Shown here: positions 44,824 to 54,253 of the stretch, one piece after another
Layout of the letters: every line of letters begins with the position of its first letter
Numbering within the stretch: position 1 is the stretch's first letter
Source: Candidatus Krumholzibacteriota bacterium
Lineage (GTDB): Bacteria > Krumholzibacteriota > Krumholzibacteriia > Krumholzibacteriales > Krumholzibacteriaceae
Length of the DNA: 64,000 nucleotides
Direction of reading: 5' to 3'
NCBI GenBank assembly: GCA_016932415.1
Contig: JAFGCX010000010.1
Span: forward strand, 124,001-188,000
Made by a program: the position numbers and the translations under genes
Notes under the pieces: generated by a model
The model's database searches: none
What the model was told of the DNA's origin: nothing
What the model saw: only the letters and a program-made list of their open reading frames with translations

Positions 44824-44945
44824 GCATTTTCCGGGTGGTGTTACATTGATCAGGTAGCGGTTTTTTCAAGGAGCCGGGCCCTGGATGATCGATCAGCCTT
44901 GTGATGGACGAACTCCCAGGTTCTGACTGCGGAAAGAAGACAGAT

Positions 44946-45851
44946 ATGAATTGGCTTACAAGGGCAAGGAAAGGGATAAAGACCTGGGGGAAAAAAGATG
45001 TTCCCGACGGATTATGGGAAAAGTGCCCCTCATGCGGTGAAATCCTCTATCGCAAGGAAGTGGGACGGCACCATTCGATCTGTCCCAAGTGCAGATTTCA
45101 TTTCAGGATAAACGCTTCAGACTATATTGGTATCCTTGCCGACAACAGTTCTTTCAGTGAGTTTGACAGCGGTGTCACTTCATGCGATCCTCTCGATTTC
45201 CGGGACAGCAAGAAATACAGGGACAGGATCAAAGAATCGAGGAAAAAGACCGGAAGGAATTCCGCCATCCTGAGCGGGACAGCGGTAGTTAACGGGCATA
45301 GAGCAGTCCTTGCGATAATGGATTTCAATTTCATGGGTGGCAGCATGGGTTCGGCGGTGGGAGAAAAGATAGTACGGGCTGTAAAAAAGGCCATCGAGGA
45401 AAGGCTTCCCTTCATAATGGTCACTGCCTCGGGGGGAGCGAGGATGCAGGAATCGATCCTTTCTCTTATGCAGATGGCAAAGAGTTCAGCTGCGTTTGCG
45501 ATGCTTTCGAGAGCTGAGCTTCCCTATATCACGATCCTTACCAATCCGACTACCGGAGGCGTCGCGGCCTCATTCGCTTTTCAAGGCGACATAATCATTG
45601 CTGAACCAAGAGCATTGATCGGTTTTGCCGGACCGAGAGTGATTCGCGAGACAGTAGGAGAGGAGCTTCCGGAGGGTTTTCAGCGTTCGGAGTTTCTGCT
45701 TGAGCACGGGATGATTGACATGATCGCCAGCCGCGATGAACTCAAAGGTAAACTTGGATTTTTACTCGATAGTATCATGAGCGGTGTTTCCGCCATTGCG
45801 GAGGATAAGAATCTGGAGAATGACGGTAAAACCATCTCACTCATCTGGTAG
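44946..45851 (+). CDS. accD: Acetyl-CoA carboxylase carboxyltransferase beta subunit
   Basis: 301 residues from ATG 44946 (an in-frame upstream start at 44901 is possible). Transfers carboxyl from biotin to acetyl-CoA in fatty-acid synthesis. N-terminal zinc ribbon C-x2-C...C-x2-C (CPSCG and CPKC), then the crotonase-fold core with MGGSMGSAVGEKIV, VTASGGARMQES and NPTTGGVAASFA. The alpha subunit is not in the window. AccD followed by folC is a common bacterial pair, and here the two overlap by 32 bases. Confidence 0.95.
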   Translation: MNWLTRARKGIKTWGKKDVPDGLWEKCPSCGEILYRKEVGRHHSICPKCRFHFRINASDYIGILADNSSFSEFDSGVTSCDPLDFRDSKKYRDRIKESRKKTGRNSAILSGTAVVNGHRAVLAIMDFNFMGGSMGSAVGEKIVRAVKKAIEERLPFIMVTASGGARMQESILSLMQMAKSSAAFAMLSRAELPYITILTNPTTGGVAASFAFQGDIIIAEPRALIGFAGPRVIRETVGEELPEGFQRSEFLLEHGMIDMIASRDELKGKLGFLLDSIMSGVSAIAEDKNLENDGKTISLIW

Positions 45852-47223
45852 GGCCGGACCCTTTCCCAATATAGATTTTCTGTTTTCTTTGAGGCCGTCG
45901 AGTATGAAACTGGGGCTGGAGAATATTACAGCTCTTCTCGACTCTTTCGGAAATCCGCAGGAAAAGTTTCCTTCGATCCTGATCGCGGGAACGAATGGAA
46001 AAGGGTCGGTCACGACATACGTTACTTCGATCCTGCGCCGCGCGGGTTACAGGACAGGGACTTTTTACTCTCCCCATCTTTTCAGGGTCAATGAAAGGAT
46101 CAGGATCAATGGAGAGGAGATAGCAAGCCGCGCTCTTGACGATATTGTCGGGTCGCTCAGGGAAAGGTATCAACGCTACCCTTTTACTTTTTTTGAAGGG
46201 ATCACCGCCGCGGCGATCCTGTATTTTCTCAGGGAGAAAGTGGATATTGCCGTTTTTGAAGTCGGGCTCGGCGGAAGGCTTGACGCGACACGCCTGGTAA
46301 ATGCCTTAGTGACGGTGATTACTGGGATATCTCGCGATCACGAGGAACATCTGGGAAGAACGAATTCGGCGATACTGGAAGAAAAACTGGGAATAACGCG
46401 TCAGGGTTCTCCCCTCGTCGCCAATCTGGGAGATAAGAGTCTCATAAGAATGGCAGGGAAGTTCTGCCTCAGCAGGGGAATAGAATTTATTGACGCGGGA
46501 AAAGGCATATCCAGGAGAATGACGCGGATAAGGGCTGATTCGGTGGACTTCAACCTTGTTACTCCCGTACGCGATTATGGTATAATCAGATCCCGGATGA
46601 CGGGAAGAGTCCAGATGGAAAATGTCGTGACAGCGATCAGGACTGCTGAGGTGCTGAGCGGAAAGATGAAGGGGATCGGGAAAAAGGCGATCATCTCCGG
46701 AACAGGCGAGGCCTTTTTCTCCGCGCGTTTTCAGGTCCTTTCAGGCAATCCACGTGTCGTCCTCGATGTATCGCATAATGAAGAGGCGCTTGATTCGACT
46801 TTGGAAACGCTGGCCAGGATATCGCCTCCCGAAAAAAATGTTCTTATCTTCGGAGTCATGGCGAGAAAGCAGCTGGGAGATTTCCCGATCAGGGCCCTTG
46901 TTTCGGCGCGTGAGATAATACTCGTCCCTTTAAAGGGGACAGGATCGGCCACGGGGGAAGATCTTCTTCGGAGGTTTACCGGCGCGGTCGAAATAAATGA
47001 TTCCACATCCTCCATGAAAGGGAGGTGCGTCGCGGGGCGGGAAGGAGGTTCCTCCGAAAAAAAGACCGGTAAGGACCGGGCAGAGGTCACGCTGGCCCGC
47101 GGCATGACTGATGCTGTTCGCAGAGCTGGGAAAATACTCAGCCACGATGATACTCTTCTTATTTGCGGATCCCATCTCTGCGTTGAGGAAGCTGTTGGTC
47201 CGGTGGGCAGGTTCATTCTGTAA
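45820..47223 (+). CDS. folC: Folylpolyglutamate synthase / dihydrofolate synthase
   Basis: About 467 residues. Adds glutamate to folates and may also join dihydropteroate and glutamate. N-terminal FLFSL.PSSMKLGLENI, P-loop AGTNGKGSVTTY, YSPHLFRVNERI, and the C-terminal domain DVSHNEEAL. A basic insert (about residues 395-425) lies before the last strand. ATG 45820 is preceded by GGAG and overlaps the end of accD; the exact start is uncertain by a few codons. The next gene starts 10 bases later. Confidence 0.93.
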   Translation: MTVKPSHSSGRAGPFPNIDFLFSLRPSSMKLGLENITALLDSFGNPQEKFPSILIAGTNGKGSVTTYVTSILRRAGYRTGTFYSPHLFRVNERIRINGEEIASRALDDIVGSLRERYQRYPFTFFEGITAAAILYFLREKVDIAVFEVGLGGRLDATRLVNALVTVITGISRDHEEHLGRTNSAILEEKLGITRQGSPLVANLGDKSLIRMAGKFCLSRGIEFIDAGKGISRRMTRIRADSVDFNLVTPVRDYGIIRSRMTGRVQMENVVTAIRTAEVLSGKMKGIGKKAIISGTGEAFFSARFQVLSGNPRVVLDVSHNEEALDSTLETLARISPPEKNVLIFGVMARKQLGDFPIRALVSAREIILVPLKGTGSATGEDLLRRFTGAVEINDSTSSMKGRCVAGREGGSSEKKTGKDRAEVTLARGMTDAVRRAGKILSHDDTLLICGSHLCVEEAVGPVGRFIL

Positions 47224-47233
47224 AGGATATACG

Positions 47234-48178
47234 ATGGCCGAGAGGATAATCGGAATAGATATCGGCGGTACTAATATAAAGCTGGGTATAGTCACGCCGG
47301 ACGGTAATGTAGTTGAAGATATTATGATCGACACCGAACCCCATCGGGGTCCCGTTGACGCCGCTGACCGCGTGAACAGGTGGTACAGGTCGCGGCTGGA
47401 GGATAACCCCGGGATCAAGGCCGCGGGAATAGCCTGCGCGGGACTGGTCGAAGAGGGAGGGTACCTTCATAATTCTCCAAATCTGCGAAAGTGGGAAGGT
47501 ACCGATCTGGCAAGGATATTCTCGGAAAGGCTTGGACTTTCCGTCACGGTAAACAATGACGTCAACTGCGCGGCCTGGGGTGAATACCGGGCCGGCGCCG
47601 GCGCCGGTTCTCTTCATTTCGTTTGCATCACTCTCGGGACCGGAGTAGGAGGTGGAATCGTCCTCGGCGGCCATCTCTACAGGGGAGCCAGGGGATTTGC
47701 CGGCGAGATCGGGCATCAGGTGATTATGGCGGGTGGACCGGAGTGTTCCTGCGGCAACCGGGGTTGCCTCGAGGCTCTTGTCGGCGCGGGCGCTATCGTC
47801 GCACGCTACCAACGTATAAATGGTGATGCCGGCGGTGCGGATAGCGATTCGGGGAAAATCACCGTCAGGGATATTTCCGCCGCTGCCGCTGCCGGTGAAA
47901 AGAGTGCCCTGGCCGCGCTTGAAGAGACGGGAAGATTTCTCGGGATAGGCCTTGCCAATGTAGCGCATATACTGAATCCTGAAATAATAGCCATCGGAGG
48001 GGGAGTCTCCGGCGCTGGAGAGATGATACTCGGTGCGGCAAGGATATCGATGAGGGAGTGCCTGATCGGTGATATCCTTTCTTCAGTCAGGGTCGTTGCC
48101 GCTGAACTTGGCAATAAAGCCTCTTTTATTGGCGCCGCGTTGCTGGCGCAGGAAGAACGTATTAATGAACAAGCCTGA
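47234..48178 (+). CDS. ROK-family sugar kinase (glucokinase-like)
   Basis: 314 residues from ATG 47234. ROK domain: ATP-binding GIDIGGTNIKLGIV, NDVNCAAWGEY with the catalytic Asp, GEIGHQV, and the zinc motif C-x-C-G-x-x-G-C-LE (CSCGNRGCLE). ROK enzymes phosphorylate glucose, fructose or N-acylhexosamines; the glucokinase type is most likely from the ending (EIIAIGGGVSGAGEM). No helix-turn-helix domain, so it is a kinase and not a repressor. Stands directly after folC. Confidence 0.9.
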   Translation: MAERIIGIDIGGTNIKLGIVTPDGNVVEDIMIDTEPHRGPVDAADRVNRWYRSRLEDNPGIKAAGIACAGLVEEGGYLHNSPNLRKWEGTDLARIFSERLGLSVTVNNDVNCAAWGEYRAGAGAGSLHFVCITLGTGVGGGIVLGGHLYRGARGFAGEIGHQVIMAGGPECSCGNRGCLEALVGAGAIVARYQRINGDAGGADSDSGKITVRDISAAAAAGEKSALAALEETGRFLGIGLANVAHILNPEIIAIGGGVSGAGEMILGAARISMRECLIGDILSSVRVVAAELGNKASFIGAALLAQEERINEQA

Positions 48179-48370
48179 CTGACGGGCCTTTTTACTATCA
48201 TCCGGGAGTAGTGCGTGTCCCTTGCCGCCGGCAGAAAAGATCCAGATCCAAAATTCGGCTTATCCGTTCCATCAGATCAGCGCTGCGATACGGTAAACCG
48301 GGGCGCCGGTGAATATTTTTGTCCAGGCGGAACGTGGATCTGTCGCTACGGAGGGCCAGCGGGAAGAGCT

Positions 48371-51300
48371 ATGCCGCTTACATTCAAATCCCTGTTCCTG
48401 GTAGCCGCTTTTTTGATCTCCTTTTCATCCAGCCCGCGCGGCGCGGCAGATCGAAGGAATGATCAGGCGCTTTCCGACTCGACTCTCTACAAAGTAGTAG
48501 CCAACAGCATGCAGCTGAGGGAAGTCGATGGAGCGGAAGTGACCTATCTCAGGGGCGATGTCCGTATCGATCATCAGTCAGCCTGGATAACAGGTGAAAA
48601 CGGAGAACATTACAGGGAAAGAAAATATACAAACCTCAGAGGTAATATACATGGCCAGGATGGGACGATGGATATGTACGGGGACCTCGGTGAATATTTT
48701 GGATTCGATAATCTGCTCATACTCATAGATAACGTACATATCACGGATGAAGGAATGGATATAGTCTGCGACAGGGCCTCGTACGATAGAAAAAACGGAT
48801 GGGTGATCCTCATAGGCCGTGTAAGGTTGTCCGACGAGACGAGAGTCATGTACGCCGACAGCATATTCTATGACCGCGGTGTCGAGATCGCCGATGCAAC
48901 CGGGCACGTTGTGATCATCGACCAGATCGAGGAATATTCGATATCCGGGAATCATGGCAGATTTTTCCGGGAGTCAAGGGAAGCGGTCATCGATAGTAAC
49001 CCCGTCCTGGTTTTCGATGACAGATCGGATGAAAAGGGTAGGATCGTCGGCAAGATCATGCATTTCGACATGGATCAATCGATAGGTAGCGCGACAGGTG
49101 ACGTCCAGATGGTCAAGGGGGATACGAGGGCGAATTGCGATTCGGCCGCGATATTCAACGATCTCCAGTTTGTTGAACTTTTCGGAGATCCGGTCGCCAC
49201 AAGCGGTTCGTCTGGAATGTCAGGAGAGAAAGTCATCCTTCATTACAACGATCGGGGGGTCGAAAGGATAATCCTTCCCCATTCGGGGAGATTGACTGAC
49301 GCGCCGGCGCAGGGATCGCCCTGGCGCGAAGATTCCTGGCTCGAAGGAGATTCTTTGATCATATACATGTCAGAAGACGCTGTCGATTCAGTCAAGATAT
49401 TCGGAAACGCGAGGGCTATGTACTACCCGTATGAAGGGGATGAATCGAAGGTCTCGAACAATTACAGCAAGGGCGACAGTATGTATTTCAGATTCAGGGA
49501 GGAAGACCTCAGTTATGTCAGGATCTCCGGACATGCAGAGGGGTTGTATAATTACCTGAATCTTGGACCCAGGCAGACGATCGACAGTCTTGCCGCGGCG
49601 ATAGACACGACAATTCAATTCCATCATTTCGGGAAAAACGCCGAAAGGGTCGTTTACAAAGCGAAAAAAATAGAATATTTCGCTGAGGTAGAAGATATCG
49701 TCCTCGACGCCGACGCGGTACTCGATTATCAGAACAGGTCGTTGAGGGCGGGACATATAGTCTTCAACTCAAGGCTTAATATCCTCGAGGCTGAGGATGG
49801 TCCCGTACTCGTCGAGAACGAACAGGAGATGTTCGGTCTGAACATGGGGTATGATCTCGATTCGGCGGGTGGTCTGGTAAAGGGAGGTTCCACTCATTAC
49901 GATTCGGGATATTTCAGGGGAGATCATATATTCAAGGACCGCGACAAGGTCCTCAAGGTCTACCATTCAATATATACGACATGTGACCTCAAGATGCCCC
50001 ACTATTCGATGAGGGCGAACAAGATGAAAATATATATCGGCGATAAGATCGTTTCGGGACCGATCAGGCTGTATATAGGGGAGATCCCTGTCTTTTATCT
50101 TCCGTTCATGGCAAATTCCCTGAATCGCGACAGGCACTCGGGGATCTTGAGGCCCAATTTCGATATCGGAATAAACAGCAGAGACGGGCGATTCATAAGG
50201 GGTCTTGGTTATTACTGGGCTACGAACGACTACACCGATTTTATCCTGACTACCGATTTCAACGAAAACAGTAACTTCAGGTTCCGCCTGGATAATCGTT
50301 ACAAGATCAGATACCTGCTTGATGGGAATGTCAATTTCAACTATTTCAGGAATTTCGTCAGCAATTCGAACGAGTGGACGATAAAGGGAAAACACAGTCA
50401 GAAATTCGGCAGGACTGCCTCCCTCAACGCGGACCTGAGTTTTGTCAGCAGCGACAAGGCACAGTCATCCGTTTTCAGCGCCGATGACGTTCAGCGGGTC
50501 ATCGATCGCAGGATCTATTCCACGGCAAGTTTCAGAAAGAGCTGGGGCGGTACAAGCCTCAGTCTATCGGCAAGACGGGACCAGAAACTCAATGTCAGCG
50601 ATGACAATCCCTACGAGAACAGGGTTTCCATGACAGTGCCGTCTTTCAGTCTCAATCTGCCGAGGACCTCGCTCTGGCAGGGGGATAACCATCCGGAATC
50701 ACAGCGTGGAAGCTGGGAAAAGATCCTGCGCAGCATAAGTTTCGCGCCAAATATAAAGGGAGATATCAAGACGGATGAAAGTCTTGCCAGGAAAAGGGGA
50801 AAGATATCGGCGTCTTCAGGGATGTCGTTGAGTCAGCAGCACAAATTGAGTTTTATCAATTTTTCACCGAGCGTAAGCGTCAGGTGGAATTATCTCGATG
50901 TCCTTTATGATAATATCAATGAGGACCTCGTCGTGGACGCGACACGTGCTCTCATTTCGGGCGATACCATCTCGGTCCCCGTAAATATAGATGCCCTTTC
51001 GAACCAGTTCCGTTTCCTGGTCGACGGTATCGAGGGGTCGTTGCTCAGTGTCACGCCCCGGATTTGCAATACTGCCGGAGACCTGCAGGTCCTCGCGTCC
51101 GATATCGAGGCTGTGCTTTTCTCCGACGGCGCGGCAATCGAAGTCGGATTCACCGACACCGGGGGTGGGACCGGATACTTCACCTTCAGATCGGAAGGTT
51201 ATGGGACATCTTCTTCCCTCGAGGTGGCCGACGCGGGTGTCAATCCGATATATCCACTCATAGGTATTCTGGTGGGCGATTACGATGCCGGCAGCAACAG

Positions 51301-52279
51301 GACTGGACCGGTTACGGATACTTCGTACAATAACGAGGTCTCGATGTCATTTTCAAGCAGGATTGGAACGAGTATTTACGGCACGTTCTATCCAAAGATA
51401 GGAAGATTGCGCGGAATCAGGCACACCTTCAATCCTACTGTCAGTTATTCCTTCACTCCAAGCCTTACAGATAAACAGGTCGAAAGCCAGTCTGTCTCGT
51501 ACACGGTGAGGAATATCCTCGATTTCAAATATCTCAGGGGCGAGGAAGAAGTGAAGAAGAACAACGCGCTCAGCTGGGAGATGAGGGGGACCTATAATCC
51601 AAAGCTTCAGGATGGGAAAAAGTTCTCGACGATCAACAGCAATATCAGGACAGCGATCGGCAGGCTGGCATCGGTAAGGCTCGATCATACGATCGATCCC
51701 TATGAATGGGATATTTTATCGACAAATATTTCAGTAAGCATGAACCAGAGTTTTAGCGGAAATTTCTCGTATGGGTCGGGCTGGAAAAGAGAAGAAAAAG
51801 AAAGGATCGCCGCCGCGATCGGATCTGATAAAGAGGGGTCGGCCGGGGACACCGGTTCGGATGATCTGGCTGACGAGTTTCCAGAGATGCGCGATCACGA
51901 CGGTGAAGATCCGGGGCGCGACAATCTCAATGGCTCGGGCAACTATCCTTCGTGGAATGTCAGTCTCGGATACAGTTATTCGACGAACTATGGAAAATTC
52001 CTGACCCGTACGATGAGCAGCAAGGTTAACCTTAATGGAACTCTAAATTTGACAAAGGGATGGACGATCAAATATACGGCCTATTACGATCCTGAAGCAA
52101 GGAGATTCACCAGTCAGATGTACAGTATCAACAGGGATCTTCATTGTTGGGAAGCAAATTTCGTTCACAGAAGATTTGGTTATGACTGGGGATATTATTT
52201 TCAGATCAGGATAAAAGAACTTCCCGACATCTTCTATGAAAGTGGCAAGAGAGGGCTCAGGGGGATGAGCGCGTTCTGA
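48371..52279 (+). CDS. lptD: LPS-assembly protein LptD-like outer-membrane protein
   Basis: 1302 residues from ATG 48371 after GGGAAGAG; signal peptide about 1-27. The N-terminal half (about 40-560) holds repeated OstA/LptA-like jellyroll segments (for example the TYLRGDVRID...AWITGENGEHYRE stretch), unusually long for LptD. The C-terminal half is a beta-barrel beginning near VYHSIYTTCDLKMPHYSMRA and IGEIPVFYLPFM, the family hallmark, where CDLKMPHY and the Cys mark the plug/barrel border. Delivers LPS to the outer leaflet with LptE. A gap with an acidic linker (about 1140-1195) is seen near the end. The size (LptD is usually 750-950) is notable but common in FCB-type phyla. Confidence 0.9.
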   Translation: MPLTFKSLFLVAAFLISFSSSPRGAADRRNDQALSDSTLYKVVANSMQLREVDGAEVTYLRGDVRIDHQSAWITGENGEHYRERKYTNLRGNIHGQDGTMDMYGDLGEYFGFDNLLILIDNVHITDEGMDIVCDRASYDRKNGWVILIGRVRLSDETRVMYADSIFYDRGVEIADATGHVVIIDQIEEYSISGNHGRFFRESREAVIDSNPVLVFDDRSDEKGRIVGKIMHFDMDQSIGSATGDVQMVKGDTRANCDSAAIFNDLQFVELFGDPVATSGSSGMSGEKVILHYNDRGVERIILPHSGRLTDAPAQGSPWREDSWLEGDSLIIYMSEDAVDSVKIFGNARAMYYPYEGDESKVSNNYSKGDSMYFRFREEDLSYVRISGHAEGLYNYLNLGPRQTIDSLAAAIDTTIQFHHFGKNAERVVYKAKKIEYFAEVEDIVLDADAVLDYQNRSLRAGHIVFNSRLNILEAEDGPVLVENEQEMFGLNMGYDLDSAGGLVKGGSTHYDSGYFRGDHIFKDRDKVLKVYHSIYTTCDLKMPHYSMRANKMKIYIGDKIVSGPIRLYIGEIPVFYLPFMANSLNRDRHSGILRPNFDIGINSRDGRFIRGLGYYWATNDYTDFILTTDFNENSNFRFRLDNRYKIRYLLDGNVNFNYFRNFVSNSNEWTIKGKHSQKFGRTASLNADLSFVSSDKAQSSVFSADDVQRVIDRRIYSTASFRKSWGGTSLSLSARRDQKLNVSDDNPYENRVSMTVPSFSLNLPRTSLWQGDNHPESQRGSWEKILRSISFAPNIKGDIKTDESLARKRGKISASSGMSLSQQHKLSFINFSPSVSVRWNYLDVLYDNINEDLVVDATRALISGDTISVPVNIDALSNQFRFLVDGIEGSLLSVTPRICNTAGDLQVLASDIEAVLFSDGAAIEVGFTDTGGGTGYFTFRSEGYGTSSSLEVADAGVNPIYPLIGILVGDYDAGSNRTGPVTDTSYNNEVSMSFSSRIGTSIYGTFYPKIGRLRGIRHTFNPTVSYSFTPSLTDKQVESQSVSYTVRNILDFKYLRGEEEVKKNNALSWEMRGTYNPKLQDGKKFSTINSNIRTAIGRLASVRLDHTIDPYEWDILSTNISVSMNQSFSGNFSYGSGWKREEKERIAAAIGSDKEGSAGDTGSDDLADEFPEMRDHDGEDPGRDNLNGSGNYPSWNVSLGYSYSTNYGKFLTRTMSSKVNLNGTLNLTKGWTIKYTAYYDPEARRFTSQMYSINRDLHCWEANFVHRRFGYDWGYYFQIRIKELPDIFYESGKRGLRGMSAF

Positions 52280-52416
52280 CAGGGGAAGAAAATCTTCGGA
52301 CTTTTCTAAATCTACCATCGTTATTTTTCCCGAAAACCGACAGGTCAGATTATGATCTCGACATTCCGAAAGTACAGAAAAAGTTGTAAGGACGGGGAAA
52401 AACCCGCATAAAAGTG

Positions 52417-52445
52417 TTGACAGGTTTTTGGATCGCCGTTAAAGT
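52417..52445 (+). promoter_or_regulatory. Promoter of the HU gene
   Basis: TTGACA (52417-52422), 17-base spacer, TAAAGT (52440-52445). Transcription would start near 52452, 30 bases before the AAAGGAGGTG site of HU. Confidence 0.5.
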
Positions 52446-52483
52446 CCTGTCAGAAAAATCATTCATGAAAGGAGGTGTGACGA

Positions 52484-52777
52484 ATGAATAAAACGGAGAT
52501 GATCGATAAGGTCGCGAAGAAAACCGGACTGACGATCAAGGATTCCCGCGCTGCAGTAGACGCAATTTTCAGCACCGCGCCGAAAGAAGGTATTATCGCT
52601 TCGGAGATCGCAGCTGGTAGAAGGGTTCAGGTTACCGGATTCGGTACATTCGTTCAGCGTAAGCGTAAAAAACGTAAAGGACGCAACCCTCAGACGGGTG
52701 CAGAGATCACAATTGCTGCTTCAAAGTTCCCTGCTTTCATAGCTGGAAAATCTTTGAAGGGCCGCGTAAACAAGTAA
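52484..52777 (+). CDS. HU-family DNA-binding protein
   Basis: 97 residues, starting at ATG 52484 behind a near-perfect AAAGGAGGTG site. Dimeric nucleoid protein: helical N-terminal half ([20 protein letters not shown]) and the beta-arm region ([16 protein letters not shown] and [20 protein letters not shown]). Slightly basic arm with the usual intercalating Pro (RNPQTG). Own promoter upstream and intrinsic terminator downstream, so a single-gene unit, expected to be strongly expressed. Confidence 0.96.
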   Translation: MNKTEMIDKVAKKTGLTIKDSRAAVDAIFSTAPKEGIIASEIAAGRRVQVTGFGTFVQRKRKKRKGRNPQTGAEITIAASKFPAFIAGKSLKGRVNK

Positions 52778-52792
52778 GCGGTATTTTTATAG

Positions 52793-52829
52793 AAGGGACA
52801 AAGTGACTGGATTCGCTCTGTCCCTTTTT
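52793..52829 (+). terminator. Rho-independent terminator of the HU gene
   Basis: Stem AAGGGACA (52793-52800) pairs with TGTCCCTT (52819-52826), followed by T through 52829. Lies 16 bases after the HU stop. Confidence 0.88.
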
Positions 52830-52876
52830 CTATATTCACTGCGAGAGACTTTTCCATCTGGCAAAGGGCTGGTCAC

Positions 52877-54253
52877 ATGAAGATCTTCAAGAGATTGATC
52901 ATATCTGTTTTCATACTTGGTCTTTTTTCCGGTTGTTCAGGCAAGGAACCTTTTACTATCCTCTTTACGAGCGACGATCAGGGTAAACTTGTCCCGGCCG
53001 GGTGAGGCGATAATAAAATGGGTGGAGTGGCCCGGCGGGCTACTGTGATCAATGAACAGAGAAGACTTGATACCGATCTGATACTCCTTTCCGCGGGTGA
53101 TTTCTATGCCAGATCGGGGATAGCCGAGATGTACAGAAGTCGTTTCCTCGCCGGGTTGATGATAGATCTTGACTACACGGCCGTGGGGTTGGGCGAAAAA
53201 GAGCTGAGCTACGGGCTGAGGGCTATAAAAGAGGATTCGGAAGCGGGACTCCCGGTGATATGCGCCAATCTCTATGAAGGCGGCAGCAGGGTATTTCCAC
53301 CCTATATTATCAAAAAGACATCCGGTGCCACGATAGGGATATTTTCACTTCTCGATGAAAGACCAAAAAGAGATTTTGCTCTGGAGATCAGAGATCCCGT
53401 ATCTGAAGCTGGAGTAATCATCGATCAACTCAGGGACCGGTGTGATTATCTCATTCTCCTTGCTCATATGAAGACGCAAAGGCTGGCAGAACTCCTGTCG
53501 CTTACAGATGGCATCGATCTTGTGATCAGAGGTCATGCGAAAACAGGAGCAGATGTCTCGGACGATTGTGCCGAAACGTTGCCGGGTAGTTTCGAGACAT
53601 CCGGGATCCCCGTCCTTTTTGCCGGCGAGTTCGGAAAAGCTGTCGGGATGGCCAGGGTCTTTCCCGGCGCTGGTGGTGTCTATGCTCTTTCCGACACAAC
53701 GCTGATAAGGTTGACCGATGAAGTGACCCCTGATCGCCCTGTCGCGGAAAAGGTGATGAGTTTCGGAGAAAGCGAAGGAGCGAGGATTCGGGAGATGAAT
53801 CTGAGCGATTTCCTCTCCAGGGATACCGTGACTGGAAAGATAAGAGAGAGTTATCTTGGAATAGATATATGCAGAAGATGCCATACCGACATAATGTCGG
53901 GGTTCATGCTTACGAAGCATTTCCGGGCTTTCAACGACCTGGCGTTGTCGGGGAGGGATACCGACAAAGCCTGCCTTCCCTGCCATACCACCGGGTATGG
54001 CCTGTTCAGCGGGTATGATATTGAAACAGAACAGGCGGGCGGTATAAACCTGCAGGGCGTCCAGTGCGAGGCCTGTCACGGACCCGGGACAAAGCATTCG
54101 CGTGATGGGAAATATAAAAAAGAAGCAGTCTCTTCCTGCAGGGTATGTCATACTCCGGAGAGGAGTCCCGGATTCGATTTCGATCAATATATGAAAAGTT
54201 TCGATCATTGCGCTCATTTTTCGCCTGGAGAAGACGATGATAAAAATAAATAG
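52877..54253 (+). CDS. Probable selenoprotein: nucleotidase-like domain fused to tetrahaem cytochrome c, in-frame TGA at codon 43
   Basis: 458 residues if the TGA at 53003-53005 is read as selenocysteine (U43). ATG 52877 opens a lipoprotein signal (MKIFKRLIISVFILGLFSGC, lipobox FSGC at Cys20). Residues 26-300 resemble the metallophosphatase/5'-nucleotidase fold, with FTSDDQGKLVPAG-U-GDNKMGG-ARRAT, then LILLAHMK and DLVIRGH; relatives have PCGC at PAGU, so U43 takes the second Cys. The first-strand metal motif D-x-H is D-x-Q, so enzyme activity is doubtful. The C-terminal 130 residues have four CXXCH haem sites (CRRCH, CLPCH, CEACH, CRVCH; residues about 331-425), cytochrome c554-like. The part after the TGA alone (from ATG 53018) would lack any export signal, which c-type haem attachment needs. 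A nonsense mutation is the main alternative. Confidence 0.72.
53026..53044 (+). promoter_or_regulatory. Candidate bacterial SECIS stem-loop
   Basis: Eight-bp stem (53026-53033 with 53037-53044, one G-U pair) around the loop GGC (53034-53036). The loop starts 28 bases after the TGA, and its first two bases are G. Known bacterial SECIS elements have a short apical loop with a G in its first two positions, 16-37 bases after UGA, on a stem of at least four pairs; this meets all of these. Confidence 0.55.

Noticed and set aside
52877-53018. Frameshift or pseudogene as explanation for the split haem lipoprotein
   Set aside because: Both parts are in the same frame, only one stop codon separates them, and it sits at a conserved Cys position with a SECIS-like loop. 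A plain nonsense mutation stays possible but is less likely.
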